Shown here: one piece after another, positions 1 to 4,868 of the stretch
How the letters are laid out: each line of letters begins with the position of its first letter
Position numbering within the stretch: the first letter of the stretch is position 1
Assembly: GCA_027488415.1 (NCBI GenBank)
Contig: JAIYBS010000100.1
Span: forward strand, 1 to 6,492
Length of the DNA: 6,492 nucleotides
Direction of reading: 5' to 3'
Source of the DNA: Planctomycetaceae bacterium
Lineage (GTDB): Bacteria > Planctomycetota > Phycisphaerae > Phycisphaerales > SM1A02
Made by a program: the position numbers and the translations under genes
Notes under the pieces: model-generated
The model's database searches: none
Told to the model about the DNA's origin: nothing
The model's input: the letters and a program-made list of their open reading frames with translations, nothing else

Positions 1-2
1 GC

Positions 3-821
3 GGCAACTCCGGCATCTGGGGCCTTCAGGCCCGCGTGCGCTCGATGCTGCAGGTGATCGCGCCGACCGCGGGTCGGCCCGACCGCATCGACGACGTGCT
101 CGCCGGGGGGCTGCACGACATCCGGCGCCTCCGCCGTGTGCAGGGTTGGCCGCTCTTCCGCTTCCACCATTACGGCCTCCCCGGCGATGCGTCCTCGCGG
201 GCGCGGGAGTTCATGCCGATCGAGCCACCGGCATCCGACGGGGAACCGGAGCTGATCATGCGATCCTTCTGCTCACCGGCCGGGGCAGAGGTCCGCAGCG
301 TCCGCACGGGCAGCGAGGTGCGCCATGAACTCGTCGACGGCCCGATCGGCCAGCGCGGGGCCGTGACATTCGTGTTCGGATCGATCGAGCGCGGGGCCTT
401 CGACCGATATGCGCAGCCAGGCGCGATCGAGCCCGAGTACGGGGAGATGGTGGCGTTCGTGACCATGCCGACGGAGGTCGCGCAGATGGACGTCCTCGTC
501 CATCGCGACATGCTCGGCGAGTTCCAGCCCGAGGTCACCGTCTACGGCCGACCCTTCGGGACGTTCGATGCCGATCCCGCGATCCGCGAGAACTACCGCC
601 TTCCGATCGCAGAGCCGATCGAGCGGATCGACCCCGTTGCGGACGGCCTCGACTCCGAGGTGCTCCCCGATCTCGGCCGTCTCGCGAAGGCGGTCGTGGA
701 GCGCGCCGGGTGGAAGCTCTCCGACTTCATGGCGTTCCGGGCAAGCGTCCCGTATCCGCCGATGCCGTCCTCCGTCGTGATGCGCTACCGGCTCCCGGCC
801 CGGTCTCAGGCCGGCGCGTAG
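3..821 (+). CDS. Hypothetical protein, 3' part only (start lies left of the window)
   Basis: I do not recognise the family. The reading frame is open from base 3 to the TAG at 819-821, giving 272 visible residues. A GTG at 36 could be called as a start, but the codons before it (reading GNSGIWGLQAR) have the same high GC3 and no ribosome site is seen, so the true start is probably upstream. The visible protein has no signal peptide, transmembrane segment or low-complexity stretch and looks like a soluble mixed alpha/beta protein. It has an Arg-rich early part (RRLRRVQGWPLFRFHHYG), a central stretch with regular hydrophobic alternation (EYGEMVAFVTMPTEVAQMDV) and a helical segment near the end (LGRLAKAVVERAGWKLSDF). 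Its 3' end overlaps the convergent malic enzyme gene by 16 bases. The coding call rests on codon bias and a natural amino-acid composition; no function is proposed. Confidence 0.72.
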   Translation, partial: GNSGIWGLQARVRSMLQVIAPTAGRPDRIDDVLAGGLHDIRRLRRVQGWPLFRFHHYGLPGDASSRAREFMPIEPPASDGEPELIMRSFCSPAGAEVRSVRTGSEVRHELVDGPIGQRGAVTFVFGSIERGAFDRYAQPGAIEPEYGEMVAFVTMPTEVAQMDVLVHRDMLGEFQPEVTVYGRPFGTFDADPAIRENYRLPIAEPIERIDPVADGLDSEVLPDLGRLAKAVVERAGWKLSDFMAFRASVPYPPMPSSVVMRYRLPARSQAGA

Positions 822-2431
822 GCCGGCTCGTACACCTTCGCGCGCACGAACGCCGCCACGTCCGCAGGGCGCGGGACGCGCGCGAGTCCGCGGTCGAAGA
901 TCAGCTCGGCAACGTGCACGGCGACCTCGATGCTCGCCTCGCGGATGTTCGCCATCGGCGGGTAGATCAGGTTGACCGCGAGGTCCTGCTCGGTGACCTG
1001 GGCCGCGAGGCTCTCGGCGGCCTTGAGGAACATCTCGTCGGTCACGCGGCTGGCCTCGGTCGCGAACACCGCCATGCCGACGGCCGGGTAGATGTAGACG
1101 TTGTTCCCCTGGCCCGGGACGAACAGCTGGCCCTTGTGGTGGAGCGGCGGGAACGGGCTTCCCGACGCGAAGATCGCGTGGCCGCCGGACCACTCGATCG
1201 CCTCCTGCGCGGTGCACTCGCTCTTCGAGGTCGGGTTCGAGTAGGGGAAGATCACCGGCCGCTCGTTGATGCGCGACATCGCCTCGATCACCTTGCGGCT
1301 GAAGCTGTGCGGGATCGTGCTCACGCCGACGAGGACGCTCGGGCGGACCGCCTCGACGATGTCCGCGAGGTCCTTGAGCGGCGCGTGCGGGTGCGCGAAG
1401 GGCAGCTGGAACTCGCTGAGCCCGGTGGTCTCGGAGGTCACCAGGCCGCGGCTGTTCACGAGCCGGCAGCGCGCGTGCGCCTCGGCGTCGGAGAGCCCCT
1501 CGCGCACCATCTGCTGGCACACGAGGTCGGCGATGCCGACGGCGGCGCTGCCTGCGCCGAAGAAGAGGTACGAGTGGTCGCGCAGCCGCTTCCCGAGGAT
1601 GCGGTTCGCGCCGAAGAGTCCGGCGACCGCGACCGACGCGGTTCCCTGGATGTCGTCGTTGAAGCAGCAGACGCGGTCGCGGTAGCGCGCCAGGAGCGGC
1701 ATCGCCGTCTTGTTGGTGAAGTCCTCGAACTGGATGCAGCAGCGCGGGAAGACCTCCTGCACGGCCTGCACGAACTCCTCGAGGAAGTCGTCGTACTCCT
1801 GGCCCTCGATGCGCCGGGTGCGCAGGCCGGGGTAGAGCGGGTCCTCGAGGAACGACTCGTTGTTGGTGCCGACGTCGAGCATCACCGGCAGCGTGTGGTG
1901 CGGCGGCACCCCGGCGCAGGCCGTGTAGAGGGCGAGCTTGCCGATCGGGATGCCCATGCCGCACACGCCGAGGTCGCCGAGGCCGAGGATGCGCTCGCCG
2001 TCGGTGACGACGATGAATCGCACGTCCTTGACGGGCCAGTTGCGCAGGACCTCCTTGATCCGGCCGCGCCGCCTCAGGCTGACGTAGAGCCCCTTGGGGC
2101 GGCGCATGATGTGCCCGAACTTCTGGCACGCCTCGCCCACGGTCGGCGTGTAGACGAGCGGCATGTAGTCGGCCGGCGCGCTCGTCAGCAGCTGGTAGTA
2201 GAGGCGCTCGTTGCGGTCCTGCAGCTCGGAGAGGTAGATGTACTTCTCGAGCGCCGTCGGCTTCTGCTCGAGCTGCAGCCGCTGGCGGTCGAGCTGCGTG
2301 GCGGAGTCCTCGACCGTGTCGGGGAGCAGGCCCACGAGCCCGAGGCGCTCGCGCTCCGCCTCGGTGAAGGCCGTTCCCTTGTTGAGGCGCGGGTTGTAGA
2401 GGAGGTCGAAGCTCGAGGGTGTGCCGTCCAT
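806..2431 (-). CDS. Malic enzyme (malate dehydrogenase, oxaloacetate-decarboxylating), full length
   Basis: Cytoplasmic enzyme that oxidatively decarboxylates L-malate to pyruvate and CO2 with reduction of NAD(P), using Mg2+ or Mn2+. The 541-residue product matches the usual length of the large bacterial/eukaryotic malic enzyme class. Visible motifs are YTPTVGEACQ with the catalytic Tyr at 94, DGERILGLGDLG (substrate Arg 147), GIPIGKLALYTACAG (catalytic Lys 165), FEDF (metal ligands Glu236 and Asp237), FNDDIQGTASVAVAG (metal ligand Asp260), the Rossmann loop GAGSAAVG at 292-299, SNPTSKSECT and GQGNNVYIYP (substrate Asn 399 and 444). Residue roles are by analogy with human ME2 and plant NADP-ME. 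The residue after the second Rossmann strand is Asn326 (LVNSRGLV), where Asp is usual, so NAD versus NADP use is uncertain. I chose the ATG at 2429-2431 because the frame is conserved-looking only from there (MDGTPSSFDLLYNPRLNKG). No Shine-Dalgarno is seen. It follows the lipoprotein gene by 29 bases and is probably co-transcribed with it. Confidence 0.97.
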   Translation of the reverse strand: MDGTPSSFDLLYNPRLNKGTAFTEAERERLGLVGLLPDTVEDSATQLDRQRLQLEQKPTALEKYIYLSELQDRNERLYYQLLTSAPADYMPLVYTPTVGEACQKFGHIMRRPKGLYVSLRRRGRIKEVLRNWPVKDVRFIVVTDGERILGLGDLGVCGMGIPIGKLALYTACAGVPPHHTLPVMLDVGTNNESFLEDPLYPGLRTRRIEGQEYDDFLEEFVQAVQEVFPRCCIQFEDFTNKTAMPLLARYRDRVCCFNDDIQGTASVAVAGLFGANRILGKRLRDHSYLFFGAGSAAVGIADLVCQQMVREGLSDAEAHARCRLVNSRGLVTSETTGLSEFQLPFAHPHAPLKDLADIVEAVRPSVLVGVSTIPHSFSRKVIEAMSRINERPVIFPYSNPTSKSECTAQEAIEWSGGHAIFASGSPFPPLHHKGQLFVPGQGNNVYIYPAVGMAVFATEASRVTDEMFLKAAESLAAQVTEQDLAVNLIYPPMANIREASIEVAVHVAELIFDRGLARVPRPADVAAFVRAKVYEPAYAPA

Positions 2432-2460
2432 GGCGGCGCGGAGGATACGCCCGCGCGGAG

Positions 2461-3006
2461 TCAGCGTCGCACGCGGCGCAGCGTGCCGCGCTGCAGCGAT
2501 ACGGGCGCCCAGCCCCGGACCTCGGGCACGGCGCCGCCGCCCGTGGTGCTGGGCGCGCCCGCGGCGAAGGTCGCCATCTCGACGAGCAGCCCCGATTCCT
2601 CGGACCGGAGCTCCTCGCGCACCGTCACGCGCGATCTCTGGACCTCGAACTCGGCCAGCAGCACGCCGTCGAGCCATCGCACCGGGAGGATGATGCCGTT
2701 GCGCTCGTCGATCTCGTACTGGCCGCGGGCGGCGTCTCGGGCGATGAGCCGGTAGTCGCGCACCTGGGTGCCCGCTGGGCCTGCATACGTGATGACCCAC
2801 GCCCAGTTGCCGGCCTCGGCAGCCCGCACCTCGAGGGTCATCTCGACCTCCATCGGCGAGGACCCGCCAGCCGAGCGGAGCGAGCCGCGCCAGGTGCCCT
2901 CCCAGCCGGCGGGGAATGCGGGCGGCGCGGCGGGCACCGTCACGGTGCTCGCGCAGCCGCCCGCGAGGAGCGCGACGAGCGGGAGGCAGATGCGGTTCGC
3001 GTTCAT
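2461..3006 (-). CDS. Predicted lipoprotein, beta-rich, unknown function
   Basis: A 181-residue protein with a lipoprotein-type signal: MNANR, then a short hydrophobic run (ICLPLVALLAGG) and a lipobox-like LAGGC with the modified Cys at 18. A Thr/Pro/Ala linker follows to about residue 33. The mature part begins WEGTWRGSL and continues as alternating hydrophobic strands (MEVEMTLEV, WAWVITYAG, GIILPVRWLDGVLLAEFEV, GLLVEMATF). This suggests a small lipocalin-like or other beta-barrel fold exported to the periplasm and anchored in a membrane; that fold is inference from pattern only. A glycine-rich patch (STTGGGAVP) precedes the basic tail RGTLRRVRR. The ATG at 3004-3006 is chosen because it places the signal correctly; no good Shine-Dalgarno precedes it. 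It sits 29 bases upstream of the malic enzyme and directly after the terminator of the preceding minus-strand gene, so it probably opens a two-gene transcript. No specific function can be assigned. Confidence 0.82.
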   Translation of the reverse strand: MNANRICLPLVALLAGGCASTVTVPAAPPAFPAGWEGTWRGSLRSAGGSSPMEVEMTLEVRAAEAGNWAWVITYAGPAGTQVRDYRLIARDAARGQYEIDERNGIILPVRWLDGVLLAEFEVQRSRVTVREELRSEESGLLVEMATFAAGAPSTTGGGAVPEVRGWAPVSLQRGTLRRVRR

Positions 3007-3048
3007 GCGCGCAGCGTAGGACCGACGGGAGGTTCCCGCGGACGGTGG

Positions 3049-3084
3049 AAAAACGCAGCGCCCGTGCCGGAGGCACGGGCGCTG
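3049..3084 (-). terminator. Rho-independent terminator of the 522-residue secreted protein gene
   Basis: A perfect 13-bp GC-rich stem (3056-3068 pairing with 3072-3084) has a 3-base loop. On the minus strand it is followed after two bases by five T (plus-strand A at 3049-3053). It starts 24 bases past the stop codon at 3109-3111. There is no T-run on the plus-strand side, so it acts on the minus strand. It separates this gene from the lipoprotein and malic enzyme pair. Confidence 0.9.
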
Positions 3085-3108
3085 GAACGAGTGCTGGGAG
3101 TTCGTCGC

Positions 3109-4677
3109 TTACGGGCACGCGCCCCAGGCGCCGAGCAGCAGGCCGAGGTCAGACCCCGACACGGTGCCGTCGCCGTCGAGGTCGCCGACGCCCGATCCGC
3201 CCCAGTTGCCCAGGAGGAGTCCCAGGTCGGCGCCGGTCACGGTGCCGTCGCCGTCGAGGTCGGCCGGGCAGGCCACGCCTTCCGGACCGACGATGTTGAG
3301 CAGGCCCTGCACCGGCGCGGTCGTGCTGAACGCGCCGACGCAGATGTAGTAGGTCTGCCCTGCCACGAGGTTCTGCGTCAGCGGGAAGCCGGCGTAGGTG
3401 CCCGTCGCGCCGTTGTTGGTGGCGTTGATGAAGCTCGCCAGGCTTCCGGCTCCGGTGGCCCCGCTCGCGCAGTTCGGCGCATCGTCGTTGTAGGCGATGG
3501 TCGCGAACTTGGTTCCGACGGTCGGGCAGGCCGTGCCGATGGCGAGCATCGTGTCGCCGTTGGAGCCGCAGGTCTTGAACGCGAACTGACCAGTGGCCGA
3601 CGGGGTGAACGAGAACCAGAGCGACTGGTTGATGGTCGCGCTGCCGACGCCGTCGGCGGTGCTGGCCACCACCTGCGCGCCGTTGCCGAGCGAGGTATTC
3701 ATCACGTTGTCGCCGTACGACGCCGCGCCGGCGTTGACGCACACCGGGATCGCCGGCCCGACCGAGACCACGTTGATCGGCGACGCGAGCTCGGGGCCCT
3801 CTCCGCCGACCACGAGGTAGTACACGCCGCCCGCCGAGAGGCTGGCCGTGAGCGAGGACGAGCTGCCGCAGGAGTCGTCGTTGCTCGCGAGGACCGCCGC
3901 GCCGGCGATGCAGTCGCCGAGCAGCGCCATGCGCGTGGCCTGGCCCGACGCGCAGGTCGAGAACGTCCAGTCGCCGCTCACCGACGCGGTGAACTTGTAG
4001 TAGTTCGCGCGGGTGATGTTCATGCCGTTGACGACGAGGTCCGGCGCGGTCTGGTTGATGCCCAGGTTCACCGAGCCGATGCCCACGGTCGGGTTACCCG
4101 CGGCGCACGGGTCGTACGCCGGCGGCGGTCCGCCCTGATCGCCGACGGCGATGCCGACGCCTGCGACGTTCTCATAGGCGATCTCGGTGATCTTGCGGTC
4201 GGCACCGCTGATCGAGCTGCCGATCTGGAACTTGCCCCAGCCGTAGTGCGTGAGGCCGTCTGCGGCGACGAACCGGAAGCCGAAGTAGTTGGCAGAGTTC
4301 AGCTGCCAGTTGCCGGCGGCGGCGCCGACCGTGACCGCGCCGCTGCCGAAGCTGCGGGTCGCGTCCACGACCGTTCCGACCGGCAGATTGCCGGCGGAGC
4401 CGGTGGTGACGCCCGGGTACCGCATCATGCCGGTGCCGGTCGCGTTGAACCAATTCAGCGCCGTGGCCGAGTAGGGGTTGAGGTCCCAACCCGCCACCGC
4501 GGAGCCCGCGGAGCCGGTGGCCTGGGTCTGAACGTTGATGTACAGGCCGTCGATGTTGTTCGGCACCACCCAGTTGACGCTGCTGTAGATGATCTCCGCG
4601 GATGCGGCCTGAGAGGCCACCGCGGCGGTGAGGGCGGCAGCGAGGTGCCGGCCGAGGCGATTCGTGTGTGACGTCAT
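3109..4677 (-). CDS. Secreted protein with PPC-like domains and C-terminal tandem EF-hand (dockerin-like) module
   Basis: A 522-residue exported protein of unknown activity. Residues 1-27 form a Sec signal peptide (basic MTSHTNRLGRH, an Ala-rich core, cleavage probably after ASA27). Residues 28 to about 180 form a beta-type domain containing NYFGFRFVAADGLTHYGWGKF, a pattern I associate with secreted planctomycete proteins, some of them PEP-CTERM proteins; there is no PEP-CTERM tail here. A GGPPPAYDPC linker leads to two PPC-like (pre-peptidase C-terminal) beta domains at about 191-305 and 313-465. Each has the pattern Y/F-x-F-T/S...T-C, then an acidic turn (SNDDSC, YNDDAPNC), then an AG-x-Y-Y strand. 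Residues 470-522 are two EF-hand loops (DLDGDGTVTGAD and DLDGDGTVSGSD) bracketed by Cys470 and Cys521. The start is the ATG at 4675-4677, with GGAG seven bases upstream and the signal peptide in place. It is flanked by terminators on both sides, so it is probably monocistronic. Likely an extracellular or surface protein; no catalytic motif is seen. Confidence 0.95.
   Translation of the reverse strand: MTSHTNRLGRHLAAALTAAVASQAASAEIIYSSVNWVVPNNIDGLYINVQTQATGSAGSAVAGWDLNPYSATALNWFNATGTGMMRYPGVTTGSAGNLPVGTVVDATRSFGSGAVTVGAAAGNWQLNSANYFGFRFVAADGLTHYGWGKFQIGSSISGADRKITEIAYENVAGVGIAVGDQGGPPPAYDPCAAGNPTVGIGSVNLGINQTAPDLVVNGMNITRANYYKFTASVSGDWTFSTCASGQATRMALLGDCIAGAAVLASNDDSCGSSSSLTASLSAGGVYYLVVGGEGPELASPINVVSVGPAIPVCVNAGAASYGDNVMNTSLGNGAQVVASTADGVGSATINQSLWFSFTPSATGQFAFKTCGSNGDTMLAIGTACPTVGTKFATIAYNDDAPNCASGATGAGSLASFINATNNGATGTYAGFPLTQNLVAGQTYYICVGAFSTTAPVQGLLNIVGPEGVACPADLDGDGTVTGADLGLLLGNWGGSGVGDLDGDGTVSGSDLGLLLGAWGACP
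3112..3270 (-). repeat. Tandem EF-hand (dockerin-like) module of the 522-residue protein
   Basis: The last 53 residues (470-522) contain two near-copies of a calcium-binding loop plus helix: DLDGDGTVTGADLGLLLGNW and DLDGDGTVSGSDLGLLLGAW. Loop positions 1, 3, 5 and 12 are all Asp, as expected for calcium binding in dockerin-type EF-hands. The module starts with a Cys and ends in WGACP-stop. It aligns without gaps to the tail of the neighbouring protein (bases 4872-5030), with 41 of 53 residues identical by my count. Confidence 0.9.
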
Positions 4678-4684
4678 GTCTGGT

Positions 4685-4688
4685 CTCC
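4685..4688 (-). promoter_or_regulatory. Shine-Dalgarno site of the 522-residue secreted protein gene
   Basis: On the minus strand GGAG lies seven bases before the ATG at 4677. It supports that start over internal alternatives. It is the only convincing ribosome site in the window; the lipoprotein and malic enzyme starts lack one. Confidence 0.7.
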
Positions 4689-4707
4689 GATTTCGGGGGC
4701 ACGGCGC

Positions 4708-4723
4708 GCCGACACCTGTCGGC
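4708..4723 (-). promoter_or_regulatory. Perfect palindrome in the leader of the 522-residue protein gene
   Basis: GCCGACA and TGTCGGC form a 7-bp inverted repeat with a 2-base spacer, 30 bases upstream of the start codon. It could be an operator or a small leader hairpin. The 2-base loop is too tight for a good RNA hairpin, which slightly favours a dimeric DNA-binding protein. No regulator is identified, and chance occurrence in GC-rich DNA is possible. Confidence 0.35.
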
Positions 4724-4745
4724 TCATTCGTTACCTACAAGTTAA

Positions 4746-4759
4746 GGCGCATTTGCGCC
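4746..4759 (-). promoter_or_regulatory. Second palindrome upstream of the 522-residue protein gene
   Basis: GGCGCA and TGCGCC form a 6-bp inverted repeat with a 2-base spacer. It lies in the relatively AT-rich stretch 4724-4775, which is the most promoter-like part of the intergenic region. I could not assign convincing -35 and -10 boxes. The same 2-base spacing is seen in the palindrome at 4708-4723, but the half-sites differ. Confidence 0.3.
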
Positions 4760-4787
4760 GGTTCCACTATCACGCGTCCATTGCCGG

Positions 4788-4826
4788 AAAAAGCGCGCCG
4801 CCCGCACCATTACGGTGCGGGCGGCG
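4788..4826 (-). terminator. Rho-independent terminator of the PPC-repeat protein gene
   Basis: A perfect 13-bp GC-rich stem (4796-4808 pairing with 4814-4826) has a 5-base loop. On the minus strand it is followed after three bases by five T (plus-strand A at 4788-4792). It lies 42 bases past the stop codon at 4869-4871 and before the promoter region of the next minus-strand gene, so the two secreted-protein genes are separate transcription units. Confidence 0.9.
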
Positions 4827-4868
4827 GGAATTCTCGGTCGACCGGGGTCACGGACCCCGTTCAGTCCG

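Noticed and set aside
809..828. Hairpin as a bidirectional terminator between the convergent genes
   Set aside because: The stem is only 6-7 bp including a wobble pair, lies within coding sequence, and has no T-run on either side.
273..2129. Long minus-strand open frame of 618 codons overlapping both gene 1 and the malic enzyme
   Set aside because: It is an out-of-frame reading of the malic enzyme (Arg/Pro/Ala/Gly-rich, no motifs) that runs on opposite gene 1.
710..2755. Long plus-strand open frame opposite the malic enzyme
   Set aside because: The composition is dominated by Arg, Val, Leu, Ala, Glu and Asp, mirroring the codon bias of the malic enzyme on the other strand. The minus-strand product carries all malic enzyme motifs.
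2432..3118. N-terminal extension of the malic enzyme frame
   Set aside because: The frame stays open upstream to 3118, but it overlaps the lipoprotein gene and the terminator, its composition is Arg-rich, and malic enzyme homology begins only near the ATG at 2429-2431.
3112..3270. PEP-CTERM sorting signal or classical cellulosomal dockerin
   Set aside because: There is no PEP motif, transmembrane helix or basic tail. The loops are dockerin-like, but no cohesin, scaffoldin or glycoside hydrolase is present, so a cellulosome role is not supported.
2419..4671. Long plus-strand open frame of 750 codons opposite the lipoprotein and the 522-residue protein gene
   Set aside because: It is extremely rich in Arg, Ala, Gly and Val with no recognisable domain. 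It is antisense to genes with a clear lipoprotein signal, PPC-like domains and EF-hands, so it is a GC-bias shadow.
4678..4868. Small gene or RNA gene in the 191-base intergenic region
   Set aside because: The region is accounted for by a terminator, two palindromes and a ribosome site. The short open frames there have no start signal or plausible composition, and no tRNA-like fold is seen.
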